A DNA stretch of 7,570 bases, from assembly GCA_002691085.1 (NCBI GenBank), contig NZGX01000056.1, positions 1 to 7,570 on the forward strand, in the 5' to 3' direction. The stretch comes from Rhodospirillaceae bacterium (GTDB taxonomy: Bacteria; Pseudomonadota; Alphaproteobacteria; Rhodospirillales; Rhodospirillaceae). Made by a program: the position numbers and the translations under genes. Numbering within the stretch: the first letter of the stretch is position 1; every line of letters starts with the position of its first letter. Shown here in pieces: positions 1 through 6,451 of this stretch. The notes under the pieces are model-generated. The model worked only from the letters and a program-made list of their open reading frames with translations, was not told the origin of the DNA and did no database searches.

Positions 1-170
1 TTTTAATAATTATATTATAAACTTACTTTATCTATGGTAATCTATATTTTATATCTTCAGAAACTGCCAAAAAACACATAAATCAAAGAATAATTATTTA
101 TTTTTTTTATTATAAATCAAAAAGGTTAAAAAGTATTCTTTTTCAATGCCTTATAAAGGTAAGAATCACT
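1..170. other. AT-rich non-coding stretch upstream of the opsin
   Basis: I see no credible gene on either strand. The stretch is dominated by A and T runs, including eight T in a row near 103-110. A perfect 6-bp inverted repeat, AAAAAG / CTTTTT around a TATT loop, lies at 128-143. It could be a weak terminator of an upstream gene outside the window, but the stem is nearly all A-T pairs, so this is uncertain. Confidence 0.5.
152..157 (+). promoter_or_regulatory. Possible -10 box of the opsin promoter
   Basis: TATAAA at 152-157 is a good -10 hexamer and would place the transcript start near 164, just before the two leader hairpins. No convincing -35 hexamer sits at the right distance. A second, weaker reading is TTGCGA (170-175) with TAAGGT (193-198) at 17-base spacing. 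The call is tentative. Confidence 0.25.
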
Positions 171-174
171 TGCG

Positions 175-227
175 AACCGTTAGCGTATGGACTAAGGTTT
201 TGTTACTTCCTTATTATTTTATAAGGA
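175..227 (+). promoter_or_regulatory. Two tandem hairpins in the opsin 5' leader
   Basis: Hairpin 1 spans 175-199. AACC (175-178) pairs with GGTT (196-199), G179 is bulged, TTAG (180-183) pairs with CTAA (192-195), and the loop is 8 bases. T-rich sequence (TTTTGTTA) follows, so it resembles a weak terminator or attenuator. Hairpin 2 spans 208-227: TCCTTAT pairs perfectly with ATAAGGA around a 6-base loop. Both lie in the presumed untranslated leader. The pairing is read directly from sequence; a regulatory role is inferred. I do not recognise a known riboswitch class. Confidence 0.4.
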
Positions 228-258
228 CGTGGGCTAAATTGACTATTTAAAAACAGTT

Positions 259-275
259 GGGGAGCTTATATAGCT
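259..275 (+). promoter_or_regulatory. Opsin ribosome binding site with small overlapping hairpin
   Basis: GGGGAG at 259-264 is a strong Shine-Dalgarno, 11 bases before the ATG at 276, slightly longer than usual. AGCT (263-266) and AGCT (272-275) can pair around a 5-base loop. This would bring the Shine-Dalgarno closer to the start codon or partly mask it. The pairing is only 4 bp, so it may be chance. Confidence 0.55.
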
Positions 276-986
276 ATGGATAAAATGTTACTTCTTAATC
301 CAGCAGACTACGTTGGTGTTAGTTTTTGGATTATTTCTGCTGCAATGGTTGCAGCAACATTCTTCTTTTGGGTTGAAAGAGATCGTGCAGTAGGAAAGTG
401 GAAAACTTCACTTACAGTTGCAGCAATGGTTACAGGTATTGCAGCTATTCACTACTTCTATATGCGTGAGGTTTGGGTCGGAACTGGTGAGTCACCAATA
501 GTGTTCCGTTATGTAGATTGGCTCCTAACCGTTCCTCTTCAAATCATTGAATTCTACTTAATTCTTGCTGCTATTGCAGTAGTCTCATCCTCTCTTTTCT
601 GGAGACTATTAATTGCTTCAGTAGTAATGCTTGTTGCAGGATACCTTGGTGAAGTTAGCGCTATGGGATCTGGAGAGTCAAATACACTTTGGCTTTGCTT
701 TGTCATCGGGCTTGCTGCTTGGTTTTACATCATCTATGAAGTCTTCTCTGGAGAAGCTAGTAAGATTAATGCTAGCCAGGGGACCGCTGCTTCACAAACT
801 GCGTTTGGAGCATTAAGGATGATTGTTACAGTAGGTTGGGCAATATATCCGCTTGGTTACCTCTGGGGTTATGCCGGTGGCGGTGACGCAGCTGCATTAA
901 ACATTATCTACAACTTAGCAGATTTTGTTAACAAGATTGCATTTGGTGTAGTCATTTGGGCAGCAGCTACTTCTTCGTCCGAATAA
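276..986 (+). CDS. Proteorhodopsin, blue-absorbing light-driven proton pump
   Basis: A seven-helix microbial rhodopsin of 236 residues in the inner membrane that pumps protons outward under light. Helix C carries RYVDWLLTVPLQ: D81 is the proton acceptor (Asp97 of green proteorhodopsin), T85 its partner and E92 the proton donor (Glu108). H59 matches the conserved His75. K220 in the segment NLADFVNK is the Schiff-base lysine. Q89 stands at the tuning position (105 in green proteorhodopsin), where Gln gives blue absorption. F142 in helix E aligns with the position that is Gly in carotenoid-antenna rhodopsins. The start is firm: an in-frame TGA lies at 240-242 with no other start codon between. 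The protein therefore lacks the signal peptide of the classical family member. Its GC content is clearly higher than that of the downstream genes. It is followed by a strong terminator, so it is probably transcribed mainly alone. Confidence 0.97.
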   Translation: MDKMLLLNPADYVGVSFWIISAAMVAATFFFWVERDRAVGKWKTSLTVAAMVTGIAAIHYFYMREVWVGTGESPIVFRYVDWLLTVPLQIIEFYLILAAIAVVSSSLFWRLLIASVVMLVAGYLGEVSAMGSGESNTLWLCFVIGLAAWFYIIYEVFSGEASKINASQGTAASQTAFGALRMIVTVGWAIYPLGYLWGYAGGGDAAALNIIYNLADFVNKIAFGVVIWAAATSSSE

Positions 987-1014
987 TTAAGTAACCTTTT
1001 TTAATTTTTAGATT

Positions 1015-1055
1015 AGCGGGTAATTTCTATTGAATTTAGAGTTACCCGCTTTTTT
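1015..1055 (+). terminator. Rho-independent terminator between opsin and crtE
   Basis: AGCGGGTAA (1015-1023) pairs perfectly with TTACCCGCT (1042-1050), and a run of six T (1050-1055) follows. The 18-base loop can extend the stem: TCTA (1026-1029) pairs with TAGA (1037-1040), leaving a 7-base terminal loop. The GC-rich stem stands out in this AT-rich DNA. The T-run ends one base before the AGG Shine-Dalgarno of crtE, so crtE and the following genes would be reached only by readthrough or from a promoter inside the opsin gene. Confidence 0.88.
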
Positions 1056-1063
1056 AGGTTAAT

Positions 1064-2041
1064 ATGGATAATTTAACTAACCTTAAGGCAGAACTCCAAA
1101 CTCGCTTCTCCTCGGTTTTACCTAAGCAAGGCCATGAGCTTCATGAAATTGCAAAATTCCATTTCAAAGACTTTGGTAAACTTATAAGGGGTAGTTCTGC
1201 ATTAGCTATTTCTAATGCGGTTAATTTAAATTTTGAAGCTTCAATTAATTGGGCATTATCTGTAGAACTTTTACATAATGCATCATTGGTTCATGATGAC
1301 GTATGTGACAAGGACTCACACAGAAGACACCATCTAACAGTATTTGCAGAATTTGGTTCTCCATTAGCAATTTGTTTTGGAGATTGGTTAGTAGCAAAAA
1401 GTTTTGAACATGCTGTTATATCAATAAACAAAGCAGATAAAAAATCTAATGATGCAATAATTTTACTTTCATCAGTAATGGCAGATTTATCAAAAGGGCA
1501 AGCTAGAGAGTTTATCGGTGAACCGGTTTTAGATTGGGATAGTTATAGCAATCTTGTTAACGGCAAAACTACTCCTCTTCTCGCTGCTGCTATAGAAGGC
1601 CCTTTTTTATTAGCAGAAGCGGATGATCACTTGGATGATATTCGTAACATTATTCAAGCTTTGGGTATGAGTTATCAGATTTCAAATGATATACTAGATG
1701 TTTTGGGTAAAGATGGGTCTTCAATGGCATTTAATGACCTAATGAGAAAAGCTCCTAATGCAGTTTCAATAACTTATAGAAATAAACTAAAAAACGGTCA
1801 TAAAATTAATTTTGATAAATGGATGAATAATATTAATTTAGATTCTTCTATCAATTGGTCAAAAGAAATTAAAAATAATGGAGCCTTAGAAAGTTGTATA
1901 AGAAAATTGAATCACTACCTCCAAATATCTCATCATTATCGCTCTAAATTACCAGATGCTCTTCAAGATGCTCTGTTACCTATCGTCACTTATCTTGAAA
2001 GTACATCAAAAGATATGTGTCCGACTTATAAAAAATTATAG
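1064..2041 (+). CDS. crtE: Geranylgeranyl diphosphate synthase (CrtE)
   Basis: A cytoplasmic trans-prenyltransferase of the polyprenyl synthetase family, 325 residues. It extends farnesyl diphosphate with isopentenyl diphosphate to geranylgeranyl diphosphate, the first committed step here. The first Asp-rich motif is DDVCD at 78-82, within LVHDDVCDKDSHRR. The second is NDILD at 208-212, preceded by Q205; its first Asp is replaced by Asn, a mild departure from DDxxD. GKTTP (167-171) supplies the conserved lysine, and GKLIR (38-42) stands where the family usually has GKRLR. The C-terminal third is diverged and Asn/Lys-rich. The ATG has a short Shine-Dalgarno, AGG at 1056-1058, right against the upstream terminator. 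The gene heads the crtE-crtI-crtB-crtY-blh operon. The product is assigned from motifs plus neighbours; chain length cannot be proven from sequence alone. Confidence 0.93.
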   Translation: MDNLTNLKAELQTRFSSVLPKQGHELHEIAKFHFKDFGKLIRGSSALAISNAVNLNFEASINWALSVELLHNASLVHDDVCDKDSHRRHHLTVFAEFGSPLAICFGDWLVAKSFEHAVISINKADKKSNDAIILLSSVMADLSKGQAREFIGEPVLDWDSYSNLVNGKTTPLLAAAIEGPFLLAEADDHLDDIRNIIQALGMSYQISNDILDVLGKDGSSMAFNDLMRKAPNAVSITYRNKLKNGHKINFDKWMNNINLDSSINWSKEIKNNGALESCIRKLNHYLQISHHYRSKLPDALQDALLPIVTYLESTSKDMCPTYKKL

Positions 2042-2049
2042 AGCATCAA

Positions 2050-3546
2050 GTGTTGAATAGTGCTCAAAACGCCAAAGTTTTAGTAATTGGTGGTGGGTTT
2101 GGTGGAATGGCAGCAGCATTGCGATGCAGGTCATTAGGCTTCGACGTTACAATAATTGATAGGCTGCCGAAATTAGGTGGAAGAGCTCAAGTTTTCACAA
2201 TTGATGGTTTCAAACATGATGCAGGTCCTACAGTTATAACTGCACCTTTCTTATTTGAAGAACTTTTTTCTCTTTTTAATGAAAATATTCATGACCATGT
2301 ATCATTTGTTCCTCTAACGCCATGGTATAGATATGTATTTCATAATGGACAAACTTTTGACTATGGCGCAGATGAAAAATTATTAGCTAAAGAAATTGGC
2401 AAGTTCAGTCCTCAGGATATAAACAACTATCATAATCTTGTAGAAGCATCTAAAAAGATTTTTGACATTGGCTTTACGAAACTTGCTCACAAACCATTTC
2501 TTAGCGTTAACTCAATGATAGAGCAACTCCCACATTTGATTAATTTAAGAGCTGATAAAACAGTAAGTGAATTTGTAAAAAAATATATTAAGAATCCTTT
2601 TTTACAAAGAGCATTTTCAATTCATCCCTTACTTGTCGGAGGAAACCCATATTCTACAACAAGTATTTATTCTCTAATACATTATCTTGAAAAAAAATGG
2701 GGGATACATTTTTGCATGGGTGGAACTGGTCGTCTAGTTGAAGCGCTTACAGAATTAATGGTTAAACAAGAAATTAATATTAAAACAAATACAGAAGCAA
2801 CCCAGCTAAATATTAAGAATGGCATGGTTGATGGTGTTATCCTGAATGACGGAGAAAAAATTAAATTCGATTATGTAATTTGTAATGCGGATCCTCCAAT
2901 TGTTTATAAGAAATTATTAAGAAATAGCGTAACTCCATCACTAGGTATTAATAAATGGCTACCTGAAAGATATACAAAGTATTCTATGGGATTATATGTT
3001 TTATTTTTTGGAACAAAAAAACAATATCCAAATGTTGCTCATCATACTATTTGGTTAACCCATAGATTCAAAGAGCTACTAAATGATATTTTTGAAGGGA
3101 GAGCTACTGATGATTTCTCACTATATATCCATAGACCCACAGCAACAGATTCTTCATTTGCTCCAGACGGCTGTGATAGTTTTTATGTTCTATGCCCAGT
3201 ACCTAATCTAAAAACATCAATTAATTGGGAAACTGAGGGAAAGAAATTAAGAAATAAAATTGTAAATGCATTATCAAAAACAATACTCCCTAATTTAGAA
3301 AAGTATATTACTGGAGAAAAGTGGATGACACCCATAGATTTCCAAGAGACATACCTTTGTGAACATGGTGCAGGTTTTTCAATAGCGCCAACTCTAACAC
3401 AATCAGCATGGTTCAGATATCACAACCAAGATAAGAAATTAAAGAACCTGTTTTTTGTTGGAGCTGGAACACATCCAGGTGCTGGTCTTCCTGGGGTAAT
3501 AAGTTCTGCGAAAGTGGTAGAATCACTAATTAAGAATCAAAACTAA
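2050..3546 (+). CDS. crtI: Phytoene desaturase (CrtI), to lycopene
   Basis: An FAD-dependent bacterial-type phytoene desaturase of 498 residues, the usual family length. It desaturates phytoene, normally in four steps, to lycopene at the membrane surface. The N-terminal dinucleotide-binding loop is GGGFGG (14-19). It is followed by the family block GGRAQVFT and then HDAGPTVI near residues 43-63. The C-terminal FAD-binding signature, FFVGAGTHPGAGLPGV, starts at about residue 468. The start is GTG at 2050, with TTG as the very next codon; only a minimal GAG (2041-2043) serves as Shine-Dalgarno. The gap to the crtE stop is 8 bases, so translation is probably helped by reinitiation. The number of desaturation steps is inferred from the CrtY that follows, which needs lycopene. 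CrtN- and CrtD-type relatives are less likely in this gene order. Confidence 0.95.
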   Translation: MLNSAQNAKVLVIGGGFGGMAAALRCRSLGFDVTIIDRLPKLGGRAQVFTIDGFKHDAGPTVITAPFLFEELFSLFNENIHDHVSFVPLTPWYRYVFHNGQTFDYGADEKLLAKEIGKFSPQDINNYHNLVEASKKIFDIGFTKLAHKPFLSVNSMIEQLPHLINLRADKTVSEFVKKYIKNPFLQRAFSIHPLLVGGNPYSTTSIYSLIHYLEKKWGIHFCMGGTGRLVEALTELMVKQEINIKTNTEATQLNIKNGMVDGVILNDGEKIKFDYVICNADPPIVYKKLLRNSVTPSLGINKWLPERYTKYSMGLYVLFFGTKKQYPNVAHHTIWLTHRFKELLNDIFEGRATDDFSLYIHRPTATDSSFAPDGCDSFYVLCPVPNLKTSINWETEGKKLRNKIVNALSKTILPNLEKYITGEKWMTPIDFQETYLCEHGAGFSIAPTLTQSAWFRYHNQDKKLKNLFFVGAGTHPGAGLPGVISSAKVVESLIKNQN

Positions 3547-3552
3547 TCTATA

Positions 3553-4506
3553 ATGATAATAAGTAATAAAACTAGTAAAGTGATAGTATTAGAAGAAATT
3601 ATTGAAAAAGATGCTAATGATATACTAGCAAGATACGGTAAATCATTTCACTGGGCACGGCGCTTCTTAGGCACTAAAGCCAGTGATCAATCAACAAGCT
3701 TATATGCTTTTTGCAGATACCTTGATGATATTGCAGATAACGAGAATAATCTCGACAAATTATTAAAAGTAAAAAATTTCCTTATTAAACAAGATAAAAC
3801 ATATTCTATTCACCCTTATGTAGATTCTTTTGTAAGACTCTCTAAGGAAATAAATATTCCTAAATATGTACCGCAGGATTTACTTTCTGGCTTAATAAGT
3901 GATCAGGGTGAAGTTTTAATTCCCAATGAAGCTAGTTTAATAAGGTATTCTTACCAAGTTGCAGGTACAGTTGGGCTCATGATGGCTTCGGTACTAGGAG
4001 CAAGTAATCAAAAGTCCCTAGCATTTGCTATTGATCTAGGAATAGCTATGCAGCTAACAAATATAGCAAGAGATGTTCTTGAAGATGCGAGCAATAATCG
4101 ACGTTATCTGCCTGGTACTTGGTGTAACAATATAGGGCCAAAAGAAATTCTTGATTGTGCTAAAAAGATAGAAGAAAAGGAAACCGCTAATATCTCTTCA
4201 GCCATAAACCGTGTACTTATTTTGGCAGAGAGATACTACCAGTCAGGTATAACTGGGTTAAGATATCTTCCTATACGTAATCACTTAGCTATTGGAATTG
4301 CCGCCATTGTTTATAGACTTATTGGAAGAAGGTTAATGAAACAAGGTACTAAGTGGTGGAATGGGAGAGAAGTTATTGGTTCAGGAAGAAAAGTAACTCA
4401 TTCATTCCTAGTAATGACAACTCTTATTAGTAGATTTAAGAAATACCCTCTTCATAATGTTGATCTACATATTCATCTGAGGGAGTTTTTAAATGAGTCT
4501 ACATAA
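3553..4506 (+). CDS. crtB: Phytoene synthase (CrtB)
   Basis: A squalene/phytoene synthase family enzyme of 317 residues that condenses two geranylgeranyl diphosphates to 15-cis-phytoene. Both Mg-diphosphate-binding motifs are present: YAFCRYLDDIAD at 51-62 (D58, D59, D62) and NIARDVLEDASNNRRYLP at 170-187 (D174, D178). YGKSFHWARRFL (28-39) matches the conserved entry segment of the family, and QVAGTVGLMM (135-144) is also typical. The gene starts 6 bases after the crtI stop and has no visible Shine-Dalgarno, which suggests translation depends on ribosomes arriving from crtI. A GTG at codon 10 (3580) is an alternative start but has no better ribosome site. Its 3' end overlaps crtY by 14 bases. 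Confidence 0.96.
   Translation: MIISNKTSKVIVLEEIIEKDANDILARYGKSFHWARRFLGTKASDQSTSLYAFCRYLDDIADNENNLDKLLKVKNFLIKQDKTYSIHPYVDSFVRLSKEINIPKYVPQDLLSGLISDQGEVLIPNEASLIRYSYQVAGTVGLMMASVLGASNQKSLAFAIDLGIAMQLTNIARDVLEDASNNRRYLPGTWCNNIGPKEILDCAKKIEEKETANISSAINRVLILAERYYQSGITGLRYLPIRNHLAIGIAAIVYRLIGRRLMKQGTKWWNGREVIGSGRKVTHSFLVMTTLISRFKKYPLHNVDLHIHLREFLNEST
4479..4485 (+). promoter_or_regulatory. Strong internal ribosome binding site of crtY
   Basis: GAGGGAG at 4479-4485 lies 7 bases before the crtY ATG (4493), inside the end of crtB. It is the clearest Shine-Dalgarno in the biosynthetic operon and fixes the crtY start. Confidence 0.8.
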
Positions 4507-5638
4507 TGAAAATAATTTTAATTCTTACCCTACAGCAATTATTGGAGCAGGTTGTGCCGGCCTATCTCTAGCTTATAAACTAATTGGTTCTCAACAAGTT
4601 CCACTGACAATATTAGAAGCTGTAAAATCACGTAAAGAACACATATGGGCTTTTTGGGATGATGGAAATAAGGATTTAGAAACTGCAAATGCCTTAGCAA
4701 TTAAAAGTTGGAATAAATGGTCTATAAAGACCAAACTTGAAAATGTAACTCTTAGTGGAGAAAAGTTTAAATACACTGCATTATCATCCTTAAGGTTTGA
4801 AAATTATCTTAAAGAAAAAATTAAAAATGAAGGGTTTCATATTTTAAATGGTTTTGTTAGCAAAATTAAACATCATAAAGGGAGGAAAATATTAGTTTTA
4901 AAGGATGGTAGAGAAATAATTGCAAAAAATATTTTTGATAGTAGACCTCCAAATGTAATGAAGGGAGCAATGTATCAGCATTTCGTTGGTTGGAATATTG
5001 AAACATTGCTTCCTTCATTCGATAAATCCGAAGCTATTTTAATGGATTTTAGAGTGTCACAAGATAAGGGGATACACTTTATATATTTGTTACCTTTTAC
5101 TAATCGAAAAGCTCTTATTGAATCAACAGTATTTTCAAATACAATTCTCCCTAATGAGTGGTATGAAAAACAAATTAAAAAATATCTTAAAGATAATTAT
5201 CCTAATTCTGAATGGAAAATTATAAATAAAGAAAAAGGAATAATACCTTTAACAAATCTAGAAAATAAAATATCAATGGGAATTCCTATTGGAATGAATG
5301 CTAATGCAATGCGTGTATCGTCAGGATATGCTTTTGCACAAATACAAAAACAAATTTCACATTTAGTAAAGAGTCTGGCTCTTACTAAAAAAGGTTACAA
5401 AATAAACCCAGGTTCATCTTATTTAGAACAGTTAATGGATAAGATATTTTTAGATGTATTAAAAAATAATAATAATAAAGCTCCTGAAATATTTTTAAAT
5501 ATGTTTAAAAGTCTTAATGGTGATGAGTTTGCAAGATTTATGAATGGTTACAGTTCTCTTTGGGTAAAAGGAAAAATAATCAATGCACAAGAGAAAAATA
5601 TTTTTATAAAAAGTGCTCTAAAAGTTTTGTTTACATGA
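4493..5638 (+). CDS. crtY: Lycopene beta-cyclase (CrtY type)
   Basis: A 381-residue flavoprotein of the CrtY/CrtL family that closes both ends of lycopene to give beta-carotene. The dinucleotide-binding loop is GAGCAG (18-23), within AIIGAGCAGLSLA. FDSRPP at 148-153 and MYQHFVGW at 160-167 match the conserved 'D.R' and 'YQ.FVG' blocks of the family. LLPFTNRKALIEST (199-212) and KGIIPL (248-253) match later conserved blocks, and the substrate-side segment MRVSSGYAF lies at 273-281. The start is fixed by a strong Shine-Dalgarno inside crtB. The 3' end overlaps blh by ATGA. The sequence is much more AT- and Lys/Asn-rich than the opsin gene. I see no cysteine-rich or heterodimeric (CrtYcd) type features. 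Confidence 0.93.
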   Translation: MSLHNENNFNSYPTAIIGAGCAGLSLAYKLIGSQQVPLTILEAVKSRKEHIWAFWDDGNKDLETANALAIKSWNKWSIKTKLENVTLSGEKFKYTALSSLRFENYLKEKIKNEGFHILNGFVSKIKHHKGRKILVLKDGREIIAKNIFDSRPPNVMKGAMYQHFVGWNIETLLPSFDKSEAILMDFRVSQDKGIHFIYLLPFTNRKALIESTVFSNTILPNEWYEKQIKKYLKDNYPNSEWKIINKEKGIIPLTNLENKISMGIPIGMNANAMRVSSGYAFAQIQKQISHLVKSLALTKKGYKINPGSSYLEQLMDKIFLDVLKNNNNKAPEIFLNMFKSLNGDEFARFMNGYSSLWVKGKIINAQEKNIFIKSALKVLFT

Positions 5639-6438
5639 TCGCTGAAAAAATTCTACCAATAATAATAATACTTTTTGTAGGCCTTCCTCATGGTGCTGCA
5701 GATATATTAATAGCAAAACGTCTATTCAGGGATAGCTATTTTCATATTTTATTTTTTATTTTGGCTTACTCATTAATTGCACTTATAGTTGGTATTATAT
5801 GGTTAATAATACCAACTATAAGCCTCCTTCTTTTTCTTTTAATTTCAATTGGCCATTTTGGGTTAATGGATACTTATAAAACCAGATCTCTTCCATTTAG
5901 ATATGTAAGGGCCGGATTGTATGGTTTTACTCCTATAATCATTCCACTAGTTTTTCATACAAATGAAGTAAATTTACTTTTCTCGTTACTCTTATTTTCA
6001 AATAACTTTGAAATAATTAACTATATTCTCTTTTTATTTCCTTTGTGGATTATTGGAAATTTAGTATTTTTGTATAAGGGAGGAATAGAGACTAAATTTG
6101 AATTATTAGAAATATTTCTTATATCCATAGTATTAATAATATTACCTCCTCTTTGGGGTTTTGCATTTTACTTTTGCATAATTCATTCATCTCGTCATAG
6201 TATTAATGTTTTTTTCACTCTGGAAATATTATCAAAAACTGATTGGTTATCATTAATACTTATAATACTTGCAACTCTCCTATTTATTTTTTTAGGTGCG
6301 TATTTATTTTCGACTAACAACTTCGATAACAGTCTAATAAGATTAACATTTATAAGCTTAGCAGCCCTAACTATCCCTCATATAATTCTAATTGATTTTT
6401 ATAAAGGTTTAACACTAATTAGTAAGAAAATTTCTTAG
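5635..6438 (+). CDS. blh: Beta-carotene 15,15'-dioxygenase (Brp/Blh family)
   Basis: An integral-membrane iron enzyme of 267 residues that cleaves beta-carotene centrally into two all-trans retinals, the opsin chromophore. Family motifs are GLPHGAAD (16-23), IGHFG (72-76), HSSRH (184-188) and IPHIILID (247-254). H19, H74, H184 and H188 sit where the four iron-binding histidines of the characterised marine Blh lie. Hydrophobic segments cover most of the protein, as expected for a multi-pass membrane enzyme. The start is ATG at 5635, overlapping the crtY stop as ATGA. A longer reading from an ATG at 5560 adds 25 basic residues that overlap crtY and precede the normal family start, so I rejected it. 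There is no Shine-Dalgarno, so translation is probably coupled to crtY. This is the last gene of the operon. Confidence 0.95.
   Translation: MIAEKILPIIIILFVGLPHGAADILIAKRLFRDSYFHILFFILAYSLIALIVGIIWLIIPTISLLLFLLISIGHFGLMDTYKTRSLPFRYVRAGLYGFTPIIIPLVFHTNEVNLLFSLLLFSNNFEIINYILFLFPLWIIGNLVFLYKGGIETKFELLEIFLISIVLIILPPLWGFAFYFCIIHSSRHSINVFFTLEILSKTDWLSLILIILATLLFIFLGAYLFSTNNFDNSLIRLTFISLAALTIPHIILIDFYKGLTLISKKIS
6423..6437. repeat. Perfect palindrome at the blh stop
   Basis: TAAGAAA (6423-6429) and TTTCTTA (6431-6437) are exact inverted copies around one A, covering the last codons of blh. The two convergent genes end 13 bases apart. The palindrome might help end transcription from one or both sides, but the stem is A-T rich, so a terminator is only a possibility. 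Confidence 0.3.
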
Positions 6439-6451
6439 AATATTTAATATA

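Noticed and set aside
97..143. Terminator-like T runs and an AAAAAG/CTTTTT hairpin upstream of the opsin
   Set aside because: The stem is nearly all A-T pairs and no upstream gene is visible, so it is not called as a terminator.
631..816. 61-residue open frame on the + strand inside the opsin gene
   Set aside because: It lies in another frame wholly within the proteorhodopsin, which has clear catalytic residues; no ribosome site or recognisable domain.
3580..3582. Alternative GTG start for crtB at codon 10
   Set aside because: It has no better ribosome site than the ATG at 3553, which sits at the normal operon spacing after crtI.
4591..4776. 61-residue open frame on the - strand inside crtY
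   Set aside because: Antisense to a well-supported crtY; no ribosome site and no recognisable motif.
5560..5634. Longer N-terminus for Blh from an upstream ATG
   Set aside because: It would overlap crtY by 79 bases and add a basic, non-family stretch; the ATG at 5635 fits the ATGA overlap and the normal family start.
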